The notes below the pieces were generated by a model. The model made no database searches. It saw only the letters and a list, made by a program, of their open reading frames with translations, and was not told the origin of the DNA. Source: Candidatus Egerieimonas intestinavium (GTDB taxonomy: Bacteria; Bacillota; Clostridia; Lachnospirales; Lachnospiraceae). From it: a stretch of 37,968 bases of DNA. The translations under genes and the position numbers were made by a program. Positions 23,499 through 31,965 of this stretch are shown here, piece after piece. The DNA lies in the NCBI GenBank assembly GCA_018711815.1, contig DVHU01000036.1, positions 1-37,968 of the forward strand. Reading direction: 5' to 3'. Position 1 is the first letter of the stretch. Every line of letters begins with the position of its first letter.

Positions 23499-24455
23499 CT
23501 ATTTTACCACGTTAGCCGGCGTTCCTGCCAGGAACTGCCGCACGTTATCTACCGCAATATCCATCAGCCTCCGTCTGGCTTCCTTGGAAGCCCAGGCGAT
23601 ATGGGGCGTAATGATACAATTCGGCGCTTTCAAGAGCGGATTAGTACTTTTGATGGGCTCTTCCGAGACTACGTCAAGCCCGGCCGCCTGTACCTTGCCT
23701 TTTTTCAGAGCGGCTGCCAGCGCTTCCTCATTGATTAGCTGTCCTCTGGCGCTGTTGATGATAATAACGCCGTCCTTCATTTTTTCAATCGTGTCTTCAT
23801 TGATGATTTCCTTTGTTTCCGGGAAAAGGGGACAGTGCAGCGCAATTACGTCCGACTGCTCCAGCAGCTCGTCCAGCTCGGCATAGCGGCAGGCTTCGCT
23901 CTCGAGCTCGGGCCTCTTATGGCTGGCATAGGCCAGCACCCTCATGCCCATGGCCTGCGCGATTCTCCCTGTAGCCTGCCCTATTTTCCCATACCCGATG
24001 ATTCCTATGGTCTTTCCGTAAAGCTCAATCAGCGGGTAGTCCCAAAAGCAGAAATCTACACTATTCTCCCAGCGACCCTGGTGAACCTCTGCGCTGTGAT
24101 GTCCCACGTGACAGCAGATCTCCAGCAGGAGCGCGATGGTATACTGGCCCACCGTCTCGGTTCCGTATGCCGGCACGTTCGTCACCGTGATTCCCTTCTC
24201 CCTGGCCGCCTGCGTATCCACCACATTATACCCCGTTGCCAGCACCCCGATATAGCGAAGCCCAGGACACTGGTCCAGGATTTCTCTGGTAACAGGCGTT
24301 TTATTAGTTATCACAAGCTGCGCATCACCGATTCTCGGCACAATATCCGCCTTGTCTGTTCTTTCATATACCGTGAGCTCTCCCAGCTGTCCCAGCTCTT
24401 CCCAGCTCAAATCTCCCGGATTTTCCGTATAGCCATCCAGTACCACAATTTTCAT
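23499..24455 (-). CDS. D-2-hydroxyacid dehydrogenase (hydroxypyruvate/glycerate reductase-like)
   Basis: A 318-residue NAD-dependent dehydrogenase. The cofactor loop is GYGKIG (about 154-159); the catalytic triad is visible as Arg237 (NSARGQ), Glu266 (SEEP) and His285 (ITPHIAW). Relatives reduce hydroxypyruvate or other 2-keto acids. The start at ATG 24455 overlaps the upstream kinase's TGA as ATGA, indicating translational coupling; an ATG at 24461 is the other option. It is the last gene of the fourteen-gene operon and probably handles the final 2-keto or 2-hydroxy acid intermediate. No strong terminator follows. Confidence 0.92.
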   Translation of the reverse strand: MKIVVLDGYTENPGDLSWEELGQLGELTVYERTDKADIVPRIGDAQLVITNKTPVTREILDQCPGLRYIGVLATGYNVVDTQAAREKGITVTNVPAYGTETVGQYTIALLLEICCHVGHHSAEVHQGRWENSVDFCFWDYPLIELYGKTIGIIGYGKIGQATGRIAQAMGMRVLAYASHKRPELESEACRYAELDELLEQSDVIALHCPLFPETKEIINEDTIEKMKDGVIIINSARGQLINEEALAAALKKGKVQAAGLDVVSEEPIKSTNPLLKAPNCIITPHIAWASKEARRRLMDIAVDNVRQFLAGTPANVVK

Positions 24456-25822
24456 CCGCATACTCTCCCTTCGCTGACGCCAAAGGCTTCAACAACCTCT
24501 TTTAAGGTATCCTCCTCCCCCACATTTCCGGGGAAAATCACGTAGGGCACTCCGGGGAAGCGGCTCTCGCCGCCGATCCGCCAGACGGGGATCCCCGGCC
24601 TAAGCTGTCCGAGAACCCGGGCTTTTCTGACCCCCAGGGCCTTTACCGCTATATAGCTGGATGTAATCCCTCCCTTTGCCACGAGAAATGCCGGCGCCCT
24701 TGTCAGCTCCTTCACGATACTCTGCAATCCCTCTGAAATGCGCACCGAGCGCAGCAGACTGCTTTCCGGGGTATCCCCCTCCCGCACAAGAGGTCTTCTG
24801 TCCGTGTAGACCACAGCCGTATGGCCGCGGCTCATAATCTCCTCGCAGGCCCTCCGCGCTCTCCTGCACTCCGCCGCAAAACCCTCTCCTTCCTCCAGCA
24901 CAAGCTCTGAGTGAAGGGCCACCGCCTCCGTGCCGGGAAGCGTCAAAAGCCTCTTAAGCTGAGACGTCGTCTTTTCCGTATAGGAGCCTGCCACCACAAG
25001 CCCCCCTCCCAGCTCCCCGCCTCTCAACTCCTCCCCGGACAGCAGATGCCTGTCCGGCACGCCTCCCAGCACCTTAACCAGAGACGCCGCAGAGCGGAGG
25101 ATATAGCGTTTTCCCCTGCGAACCGCAGAGGCGAGCGCTTCACAGAAGGGATGCAAATCTGAATACTCCTCGGCATTGACGACGATTTTTCCAAAACCCG
25201 AGGCTGACAGCAGGATTTTCTCTATTTCCTCTACACTTTTAGAGCGCAGCAAATCAAGAGAAATACACGCCACGGAGGACGCCGGATATTTGCCGCCCGT
25301 CTTTTCCTCCACATAGCGGCGCAAATCCGAAAAGTGATAGCCAAAGGTCTTGTCCCTGGCAAATTCCGTCTCAGATGCCGGTATCAGCCCACCCTTTTCC
25401 TTTACATAATGTATATTTTCAATGGTAACTCGTCCGCCCTCCAGGAAAAACGGGCAGAGAACCTCGCCGTCAAAGGGCGGCTCTCCCAGCTCTTCCAGCG
25501 TATCCCGCAGCACCTGTGTCTCCAGAGGAAAATGTCCGCGCAGCGTAGAATCGCTGCGGCTTACGATTACATAAGGGATTCCTGTCTTCCTGGATATCTG
25601 AAAAACGCGCTCCGCAATCTCCGTATGCGCCCTCCTTGTCTGCTCCTCTGTAAAACTCCTGGAATTTGTCAGCAGAAAGAACAGCGGCTCCGGCTCCTCA
25701 AAGCCAGACTGAATGCTTTCCAGGCTCCAGTCCGTATAGACGGAAACGTCATGCACCGTCTGCACTCCCGTAGGGTCGTCGTCAAGTACAACCAGCTTGT
25801 ACCCAGGTAAATATGGTTTCAT
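24452..25822 (-). CDS. Four-carbon acid sugar kinase family protein (DUF1537)
   Basis: A 456-residue kinase of the OtnK/DtnK type, which phosphorylates threonate, erythronate or related 3-oxo acid sugars. N-terminal domain motifs are VVLDDDPTGVQTVHDV and SRSDSTLRGHFPLE; the C-terminal nucleotide-binding domain has AKGGITSSYIAVKALG and FPGNVGEEDTL. ATG 25822 is supported by AGAGG 5 bases upstream; an in-frame start at 25891 would run into the preceding gene. Its usual partners PdxA2 or an OtnC aldolase are absent here, though a dehydrogenase and a TIM-barrel isomerase are neighbours. The substrate is unknown. Confidence 0.9.
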   Translation of the reverse strand: MKPYLPGYKLVVLDDDPTGVQTVHDVSVYTDWSLESIQSGFEEPEPLFFLLTNSRSFTEEQTRRAHTEIAERVFQISRKTGIPYVIVSRSDSTLRGHFPLETQVLRDTLEELGEPPFDGEVLCPFFLEGGRVTIENIHYVKEKGGLIPASETEFARDKTFGYHFSDLRRYVEEKTGGKYPASSVACISLDLLRSKSVEEIEKILLSASGFGKIVVNAEEYSDLHPFCEALASAVRRGKRYILRSAASLVKVLGGVPDRHLLSGEELRGGELGGGLVVAGSYTEKTTSQLKRLLTLPGTEAVALHSELVLEEGEGFAAECRRARRACEEIMSRGHTAVVYTDRRPLVREGDTPESSLLRSVRISEGLQSIVKELTRAPAFLVAKGGITSSYIAVKALGVRKARVLGQLRPGIPVWRIGGESRFPGVPYVIFPGNVGEEDTLKEVVEAFGVSEGRVCG

Positions 25823-25838
25823 CAATACCTCTCCCCCT

Positions 25839-26864
25839 TTACCACCGGATTGTGTACCGGGCCACTTCCCCGGCGCCATGATTCGCCGCATAGATTACTA
25901 CCGCCTCTTTCTCCTCCTGAACGCATATGTTCGACGCTCCGACGTTTTCATCGATATTCATCGCTTCCATCCGCATTCCGCTCTCCTCTACCAGGGGGTG
26001 ATACAACTTGATGCTCCTGTCTCCCGCCCTGCTGCAGGATAAAACCAGCGGCTCCCCTTCACAGCTTCCGCTCCAGACGGCATGGCCGAAGCTAATCTCT
26101 TCCTCTGCCATACATACCCATCCTTTTTCTTCCTTTTTCAGGATTTTCAGCTTATCTCCGTGAAAGGGCGAGATACAGATCATCTCGTCCATGCCGTCTC
26201 CGTCCACATCGAACATACAGAGGTCGCTGACCTCCTCCCCGCAGAGCTTCGACAGCCCCCCCTGCTTATCAAGGGCCCACACGCCCTCCTTTCCGCTGAC
26301 AAGCAGATAACTGCCTCCCCGCTTTTCATATGTGTACATCCCGTGATTTTGCGTGATTCCGTCCTTTAAAACCCGCTCGCCCTCTGCTCTCAGTTGGCTG
26401 TCCAGGGAATATTCATAAACGGCCCCCGGCATAGACCAGTCCTCCGTGTATTTCTTATCCCTGCAAAGAGTTGCAGCAATAAGCCTCCGCTTTCCCGGCT
26501 CGCCGGTCAGGGCAATCCTGTGGACAAAGGGGAGCTGCTTTACCAGCCTTACCTCAGCCTCCATCACGGGCCTGATTTCCCCGGATATACGGCAGCAGAC
26601 CACCTCCGCTTTCCGGGAAGCAAATACCGGATAGAATTTCTGAATGGCCAAAAATACTCCCTCCTGCTCCGGAACCGGAATAAGGGCCATAACTCCTCCC
26701 ACCAGTCCTGTAAGCTGTGACACCTCCTTTGTCTGCGTATCCACCATAACAATTTTCCCATTCCGTTCCTCTGATGCGCAGACGCAGTAGCTGCGCCCCC
26801 GATACTTCATCACCGTGATGCTGTAGCACATAGGCAATGCCGCTAATTTTTCCTTAATTACCAT
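25839..26864 (-). CDS. Cytoplasmic beta-propeller-like protein of unknown function
   Basis: A 341-residue protein without signal peptide or membrane segment. It has repeated short beta-strand blocks (RSYCVCASEERNGKIVMVD, GSYLLVSGKEGVWALDKQG, DRSIKLYHPL) and one calcium-loop-like FG-GAP/VCBS motif, DVDGDGMDE (219-227), which together suggest a seven-bladed propeller. The start, ATG 26864, overlaps the end of the TIM-barrel gene by 11 bases, showing translational coupling. I do not recognise the family. Its fixed place between a sugar isomerase-like enzyme and the acid sugar kinase suggests an enzyme (lactonase-, lyase- or dehydratase-like) of the same pathway rather than a structural protein. 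Confidence 0.75.
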   Translation of the reverse strand: MVIKEKLAALPMCYSITVMKYRGRSYCVCASEERNGKIVMVDTQTKEVSQLTGLVGGVMALIPVPEQEGVFLAIQKFYPVFASRKAEVVCCRISGEIRPVMEAEVRLVKQLPFVHRIALTGEPGKRRLIAATLCRDKKYTEDWSMPGAVYEYSLDSQLRAEGERVLKDGITQNHGMYTYEKRGGSYLLVSGKEGVWALDKQGGLSKLCGEEVSDLCMFDVDGDGMDEMICISPFHGDKLKILKKEEKGWVCMAEEEISFGHAVWSGSCEGEPLVLSCSRAGDRSIKLYHPLVEESGMRMEAMNIDENVGASNICVQEEKEAVVIYAANHGAGEVARYTIRW

Positions 26865-27783
26865 AGCCCTCTCCCGCCAGCTCAAAGCACTTAGCCAAAA
26901 ATTCGCGCGCGTTTTTCTCCTTATTCCAGAGATTGTCCCCCGGATGGCCCAGTACCTCTACTGCCACGCAGACATGCCGTACCCCCGCAGGCTTGTCATA
27001 AGAAGCAAGCTTTTTGATAATCTGTGCTCCTATCTCCGGCGTCAGAAATCCTTCCGTCCTCCAGTCCGGCGCCTGGGCCACCTCCATGTGAAGATCCCCA
27101 AAACAGGGATGATTAACGTCTGTAATCGCATCGCATAAATGAAACTGCCCGATAAATGGAGCTGCACACTCCAGGGATTGCATCAGCTCTATTCCGCCCA
27201 GAGCCTCGTGGGCGCTGTCCCAGTGGATAAAGGTGTTCGGACATGCCTCGTGAATCGGGGCAAACCAAATGCAGGTTTCTTTCATAGGGCCAATTAACTG
27301 CTTTTTATAGGCGTATCTATCCAGGGGCTCAATGGTCAGATTCATCCCCAGCGTCTTTGCATAGTCCGCCAGTTCCACCATGGATTCTGCCATACGCTTC
27401 TTAGCTTCCGCTCGTTTTTCATCTCCCGGATCGTCTCCGCTGGGCACACCAAAGTGCATATAGCCGCAGTCTGCCGCATAATTCGCATGCTCCTTGCACA
27501 GCGCAAGGGCCTCTCTCCTGCGCTCCTCATCCAGATCGCAGAGGGAAAGCTTCTTTTCCTTTATATACGGAGTGACAAAGGTGGTTGCCGTCGCCTCTCC
27601 TGCCTCCAAAATCTCCCTGACGTACATTCTGTTATATTTGTCCCGGAAGGAAGGGAGCTCAAAATTCTTATAAAACCCCAGATCCGCCACGCGCCGCAAG
27701 ACCTCAAGCATACGCCCTTCATCCTTGAGATAGGGCATGAACATTTCCAGAAGATGCCCGGATGGTACTATTTTCTGAGACAT
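26854..27783 (-). CDS. Xylose-isomerase-like TIM barrel (sugar phosphate isomerase/epimerase family)
   Basis: A 309-residue AP-endonuclease-2/xylose-isomerase-type barrel (PF01261 class). Probable metal ligands are the Glu in LTIEPLDRY, the Asp/His in HWDSAHE, the His in FHLCDA and the Glu in VAVEVLGH. Relatives isomerise or epimerise keto sugars, hydroxypyruvate or inosose. ATG 27783 is chosen since GGAGG lies 8 bases upstream; ATGs at 27798 and 27789 are poorly placed. It is 24 bases after the SDR gene and overlaps the propeller gene. The likely role is to interconvert the oxidised acid sugar before phosphorylation. Confidence 0.87.
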   Translation of the reverse strand: MSQKIVPSGHLLEMFMPYLKDEGRMLEVLRRVADLGFYKNFELPSFRDKYNRMYVREILEAGEATATTFVTPYIKEKKLSLCDLDEERRREALALCKEHANYAADCGYMHFGVPSGDDPGDEKRAEAKKRMAESMVELADYAKTLGMNLTIEPLDRYAYKKQLIGPMKETCIWFAPIHEACPNTFIHWDSAHEALGGIELMQSLECAAPFIGQFHLCDAITDVNHPCFGDLHMEVAQAPDWRTEGFLTPEIGAQIIKKLASYDKPAGVRHVCVAVEVLGHPGDNLWNKEKNAREFLAKCFELAGEGYGN

Positions 27784-27807
27784 AATCATTTCCTCCATTC
27801 GTTGTTG

Positions 27808-28569
27808 TTAAATCAGGAAGGAGCTGCTGATTCCGCCGTCCACCACAAGGTCAATGCCCGTGATAAAGCGCGCCGCATCAGAGGCCAAAAATGCCGCTGC
27901 CATTCCCAGATCCTTCGTCTGCGTAAACCCTCTCATAGGCGTTCGCTCCTCGATTTCCTTCAGCCGCTCCGGGGTCTTTAAGTTGGTATTTCTCAGCATA
28001 TCTGTATACACAAAGCCCGGATTTAAGCTGTTTACCCGAATTCCGTAGGGCCCCAAATCTCTGGCCAGGCTTCGGGCCAGCCCCTTCATCCCGCTCTTGC
28101 ATACCGTATAGGCCTGAATTTCGTGCATACCTAAGAGGGCCGCCAGAGAGGAAATCAGAATAATACACCCCTTTTTCCTCACCTTCATATATCGCGCCAC
28201 CTCCTGCGAGAGCATGAACGGCGCCTTGGCCTGGGTCGCCACAATCGTGTCAAATTCCTCCGCCGTAAACTCAAAATAGTCCTTTTTATTATTGATTCCG
28301 GCCGTGTTGACAAGAATGTCAATGGGAGACTGCTTCTCCAGCATCTGAATAAACTCCGCGTGCTTTTCGGTTTCACTGACATCAAACCGATACCAGCTGC
28401 ATTTATCTCCCAGCTCTGCGGCGGCCTCCCTCAGCTTTTCCTCCCGGCGGCCAACGATTATGACTCGGGCCCCCGCGTCAATCATCTGTTCTGCAATAGC
28501 AAAGCCGATTCCGGTAGCCCCGCCTGTCACCAGCGCCGTTTTACCCTCCAGCGAAATTTCTCTGAGCAT
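27808..28569 (-). CDS. Short-chain dehydrogenase/reductase
   Basis: A 253-residue classical SDR. It has the cofactor motif TGGATGIG (15-22), NTAG (Asn88), catalytic Ser140, Tyr154 and Lys158 (YTVCK), and the C-terminal DLVVDGG signature. Arg after the second strand (VGRREE) favours NADP or dual use. It is most like gluconate 5-dehydrogenase or 3-oxoacyl reductase-type SDRs that oxidise secondary alcohols of sugar acids. It sits between the ABC ATPase livF (13 bases) and the TIM barrel gene within the operon. Confidence 0.92.
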   Translation of the reverse strand: MLREISLEGKTALVTGGATGIGFAIAEQMIDAGARVIIVGRREEKLREAAAELGDKCSWYRFDVSETEKHAEFIQMLEKQSPIDILVNTAGINNKKDYFEFTAEEFDTIVATQAKAPFMLSQEVARYMKVRKKGCIILISSLAALLGMHEIQAYTVCKSGMKGLARSLARDLGPYGIRVNSLNPGFVYTDMLRNTNLKTPERLKEIEERTPMRGFTQTKDLGMAAAFLASDAARFITGIDLVVDGGISSSFLI

Positions 28570-28582
28570 TCCGATCTCCTCC

Positions 28583-29290
28583 TTAATCCATTCCCAGGTA
28601 TACCTTCTGAACCTGGTCGTTCTTCATAAGCTCCTGACCTGTGCCCTCAATCACCGTCTCGCCCTCAGAAATCACATACGCATAGTCAGAAAAGGCCAAC
28701 GTTTTCTCCGCATTCTGTTCAATAATGACGATTGTCACTCCCATGCGGTTAATCTTCCTCACAAATTCAAAAATTTCATCCACCAGCTTGGGCATTATAC
28801 CCAGGGAGGGCTCGTCCAGAATCAAAAGCTGCGGGTCACACATCAGCGCCCGTCCGATGGCCACCATCTGCTGCTCTCCGCCCGACATTGTTCCCGCCAT
28901 CTGGTTTTTTCTCTCTGCCAGAATGGGAAAAATCTCATAAACTGTTTTCAGCTTCTCCGCTATCTTGTCCTTATCCTTTACGGAATAGGCGCCCAGCATC
29001 AGGTTGTCATAAATGCTCATCCTGGGAAACAGATGGCGCCCCTCCGGAACCATGCTGATTCCCTTCTCCGCCATCTTATGCGAGGGCACGCCGATCAAGC
29101 TCTCTCCCTTATAGACTATGGAACCCGACATCGCCGGCAGGATCCCCATGACCGTTTTCAGCGTCGTGGTTTTTCCAGCTCCGTTAGAGCCCAGAATTGC
29201 CACGATCTGCCCCTCCTCAACCTTAAAGGAAACTCCATGAATTGCGGGCATTTTAGAATACCCTGCTACTATGTCTTTAACAATCAGCAT
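28583..29290 (-). CDS. livF: Branched-chain-type ABC transporter ATPase LivF
   Basis: A 235-residue ATPase of the LivF type. Walker A is GSNGAGKTT (34-42), the signature is MSGGEQQMVAIGRAL and Walker B is LLILDEPSLGI, all intact. ATG 29290 follows GGGAGG at a good distance and lies inside the end of livG (14-base overlap), so the two ATPases are translated together. It energises the importer formed with LivG, LivH, LivM and the binding protein. Confidence 0.94.
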   Translation of the reverse strand: MLIVKDIVAGYSKMPAIHGVSFKVEEGQIVAILGSNGAGKTTTLKTVMGILPAMSGSIVYKGESLIGVPSHKMAEKGISMVPEGRHLFPRMSIYDNLMLGAYSVKDKDKIAEKLKTVYEIFPILAERKNQMAGTMSGGEQQMVAIGRALMCDPQLLILDEPSLGIMPKLVDEIFEFVRKINRMGVTIVIIEQNAEKTLAFSDYAYVISEGETVIEGTGQELMKNDQVQKVYLGMD

Positions 29291-30005
29291 TATGCCCACC
29301 TCCCAGATATGCATTGATAACGTCCGGATGCGAGGTGACCTCCTTCGGAGTACCCTCCATCAGCTTTTTGCCGGATACAATTACTACAACCTTATCCGAA
29401 ACACTCATAACAACCTTCATTACGTGCTCAATCATCAAAACCGTGATACCCTTTTTGTTAATCCGACGAATTAGCTCTATGGCCTCATCTCTCTCCACTC
29501 CGTTTAAGCCGGCCATAGTCTCGTCCAAAAGAAGTATTTTCGGATCCCCGGCAAGAGCCCGGGCAATTTCCAGACGTTTTTTCTGCATTACATTCAGACC
29601 CGACGCCATTTTTTCATTTAATCCGGAAAGGCCACAAAACTCGGATATCTCCTTCGCATATTCCGTGGCCTCAAACACACTGATATGCCTGAGCAGGGCT
29701 CCCACAGTAATATTTTCCAGTACCGTCATATCCTCAAGCGCCTGCGGAATCTGATAGGTACGCCCCATACCCAGCGCGCATACCTGATAAGCCTTACATT
29801 TGGTTACATCTTTTCCGTCGAAAATAATCTGGCCGGAGGTTAAATCATGCGTCCTGCTGATGGAATTGAACAACGTTGTTTTTCCCGCCCCATTGGGTCC
29901 AACTACGCCTACAATGGTCCCCTCCTCAACATCAAAAGTTATGTTCTCATTCGCCTTAAGTCCTCCAAAGGACTTGGTGGCATTTTTAATTTCCAACAGG
30001 GCCAT
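29277..30005 (-). CDS. livG: Branched-chain-type ABC transporter ATPase LivG with altered signature motif
   Basis: A 242-residue ATPase. Walker A GPNGAGKTT (36-44) and Walker B ILLLDE (Asp161-Glu162) are intact and the position in the cluster is that of LivG. The ABC signature, normally L-[AS]-Y-G-Q-Q in LivG, reads LNVMQK (137-142), losing the glycine, and the residue after the Walker B Glu is Thr instead of Pro. One composite ATP site of the LivFG dimer may therefore be degenerate, as in other asymmetric ABC pairs. It is 6 bases from livM and overlaps livF. Confidence 0.92.
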   Translation of the reverse strand: MALLEIKNATKSFGGLKANENITFDVEEGTIVGVVGPNGAGKTTLFNSISRTHDLTSGQIIFDGKDVTKCKAYQVCALGMGRTYQIPQALEDMTVLENITVGALLRHISVFEATEYAKEISEFCGLSGLNEKMASGLNVMQKKRLEIARALAGDPKILLLDETMAGLNGVERDEAIELIRRINKKGITVLMIEHVMKVVMSVSDKVVVIVSGKKLMEGTPKEVTSHPDVINAYLGGGHNADC

Positions 30006-30011
30006 TCTGCC

Positions 30012-31019
30012 TTACCTCCTTTTCTCCGAAGCCGTTTTCCGAAACAGCTTTTTTATTTTCTCCCCACTGAACAGAGAAATAATTCCCTTGGGGATAAACA
30101 ATACGATAAACAGGCAGAGTACGCCATAGATAAACAGGTTCAGGCCGCTGAGCTGATTAAACAGCGCACGGGCATACTGGTTGATAAACGTCATAATAAA
30201 CGCTCCCAGCACAGGTCCCCAAATCGTCCCTATACCGCCCATTACAACAATCAGCACAATCAGCATGGAGTTACTCAAGGGCAGCAGCGACACCGGGTCA
30301 ATATACTGAATATACTGTGCGTACAGAGCGCCGCCGATGGATACGACAGCTGCGCTTATCATATAGGCCCAACGCTTATAAAAGGTTGAATTTACCCCGG
30401 CACTCTCCGCCGAATCCTGGTTTGCCTTAATGGCTCTGCAGTAATAGCCAAATTTCGACTGCTGAATTACTCTGGAAACAATAATGAATACCAGCATAAA
30501 TCCTAAACAGATAAAATAGAAGGGTACCCGGTTCTCAAACTGCAGGGAGTAAAGGGAATTCATGTCCCGCTGAAAAAAGCTCACCCCGGTGGCTCCTCCA
30601 ATCAGATTCCAGTTCGTGCAGATAATACGCACACACTCTACGATTGCCATCGTTGCTATGGCAAAATAGTGGCCGCGCAGACGCAGAAGCGGATATCCGA
30701 TGAGAAACGCCAGAAGCATAGACAGCAAAACGCCAACCCACATCGTAATCCAGGGGGACATGCCAAACCATTCCAGGCCCAGAGCGCCCACATAGGCTCC
30801 AACTGCGAAATACATGGCGTGGCCGTTGGAAACCTGTCCCGCATAGCCGCCGATGATATTCCAGCCAATTCCCATAATGGCCCAAATAACGGACAGGCAC
30901 AGCGTGCTGACAAAAAATTCTCCGCTCGAAATCAGGGGGATCAGGGCCAGAACCACAAAAATAATACCGGTCTGCGTTATGAAGCTCTTTTCCGCCTGTA
31001 ATAATGCCTTGCCTCTCAT
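30012..31019 (-). CDS. livM: Branched-chain-type ABC transporter permease LivM
   Basis: A 335-residue integral membrane protein with about 9-10 helices. The LivM EAA-like coupling region appears as AIKANQDSAESAGVNSTFYK, and GGAGNIGTIWGPVLGA-type sequence (GGIGTIWGPVLGAF) closes the family pattern. ATG 31019 has GGGAGG 8 bases upstream; GTG 31028 and an ATG at 31025 are possible. It follows the livH stop by 5 bases. With LivH it forms the membrane channel of the importer. Confidence 0.94.
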   Translation of the reverse strand: MRGKALLQAEKSFITQTGIIFVVLALIPLISSGEFFVSTLCLSVIWAIMGIGWNIIGGYAGQVSNGHAMYFAVGAYVGALGLEWFGMSPWITMWVGVLLSMLLAFLIGYPLLRLRGHYFAIATMAIVECVRIICTNWNLIGGATGVSFFQRDMNSLYSLQFENRVPFYFICLGFMLVFIIVSRVIQQSKFGYYCRAIKANQDSAESAGVNSTFYKRWAYMISAAVVSIGGALYAQYIQYIDPVSLLPLSNSMLIVLIVVMGGIGTIWGPVLGAFIMTFINQYARALFNQLSGLNLFIYGVLCLFIVLFIPKGIISLFSGEKIKKLFRKTASEKRR

Positions 31020-31024
31020 TCCCA

Positions 31025-31876
31025 TCACCTCCCGAACAGTCCCTTGGGCTTAAATGTTACAATCAGCAGGAAGATAATACTAATTGCCATATACTTATAG
31101 GAAACGCTGAAGTATGTCCCGGTAAACAGGTCGATCAACCCCATAATCATACCTCCCACAAAGGCTCCTCCGATGCTGCCGAAGCCTCCGAGGCAGACGG
31201 CAATAAAGCCGAAAATCATAAAGTTTGTTCCTATATTAGGCGTAAAATAATAATAGTAGGTCATGGCGCAGCCACCCGCGCCGGCGATAGCTGCTGAAAT
31301 GCCGAAGGCAATCATATATGCTGTCTGCGTATTGATCCCCACCAGACCAGCCGCCTCCTTATCCTGGGAGGTCGCCCGAATTGCTTTTCCCATCTTTGTT
31401 CTGTTCATAAACCAAAACAGCAATGCCGTTACCAGGATAGAGGTGACTACCAAAACCATTTTTTCCTTGCTTATAGTCACACTTCCCAGTTCAATATTTC
31501 CGTGGATGATCTTCTGGGAAATACTTTTTGTTTGACCTCCCGCAATCAGAATCATTCCATTGCACAGCACCATGCCCAAAGCAAAGGTGACAAGCCTTTG
31601 TCCAAGAACCGGGCCCTTCAAGGCCTTCGTAATAATGGTTCTATAGATCATAAGGCCCAGCACAAACATAATCACAATAACAAGCGGCATAGCCGCCAGC
31701 GGGTCCCAGCCCAGGGCTACATTGATAAAGAATGTTATGTACATGGCCACCATCATAAACTCGCCCTGCGAGAAACTCAGAATATTCATAACGCCCCAGA
31801 CAAGAGCAATTCCCATTGCCAAAAGGGCATATATTGTTCCCATGGTTAAGCCTTCATACAATACCTGCCAAAACAA
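31025..31876 (-). CDS. livH: Branched-chain-type ABC transporter permease LivH
   Basis: A 283-residue permease with about 8 helices. Marks of LivH are the opening VLYEGLTMGTIYALLAMG, VMNILSFSQGEFMM, the cytoplasmic coupling loop MGKAIRATSQDKEAAGLVGI and the GGFGSIGGAFVGGMIMG segment near the C-terminus. It begins about 90 bases after the binding-protein gene, with a stable hairpin in between. The cluster order (binding protein, H, M, G, F) is standard for the family. Confidence 0.95.
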   Translation of the reverse strand: MFWQVLYEGLTMGTIYALLAMGIALVWGVMNILSFSQGEFMMVAMYITFFINVALGWDPLAAMPLVIVIMFVLGLMIYRTIITKALKGPVLGQRLVTFALGMVLCNGMILIAGGQTKSISQKIIHGNIELGSVTISKEKMVLVVTSILVTALLFWFMNRTKMGKAIRATSQDKEAAGLVGINTQTAYMIAFGISAAIAGAGGCAMTYYYYFTPNIGTNFMIFGFIAVCLGGFGSIGGAFVGGMIMGLIDLFTGTYFSVSYKYMAISIIFLLIVTFKPKGLFGR

Positions 31877-31916
31877 TCAGAGCCCCTCCTTTCATCAACT
31901 TACTTTTCTAAACCAA

Positions 31917-31955
31917 GCAGAGGGAGCCTGGTCACTTTGTAGAAGCTCCCTCTGC
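31917..31955 (-). promoter_or_regulatory. Intercistronic hairpin between the binding protein and livH genes
   Basis: A perfect 11-bp stem (GCAGAGGGAGC/GCTCCCTCTGC, 17-base loop) lies just past the binding-protein stop codon and is followed by TTGGTTTAG, a weak T-run. It is typical of a partial terminator or 3'-end stabiliser that keeps the binding protein more abundant than the permeases. Confidence 0.65.
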
Positions 31956-31965
31956 CTGAAATGAG

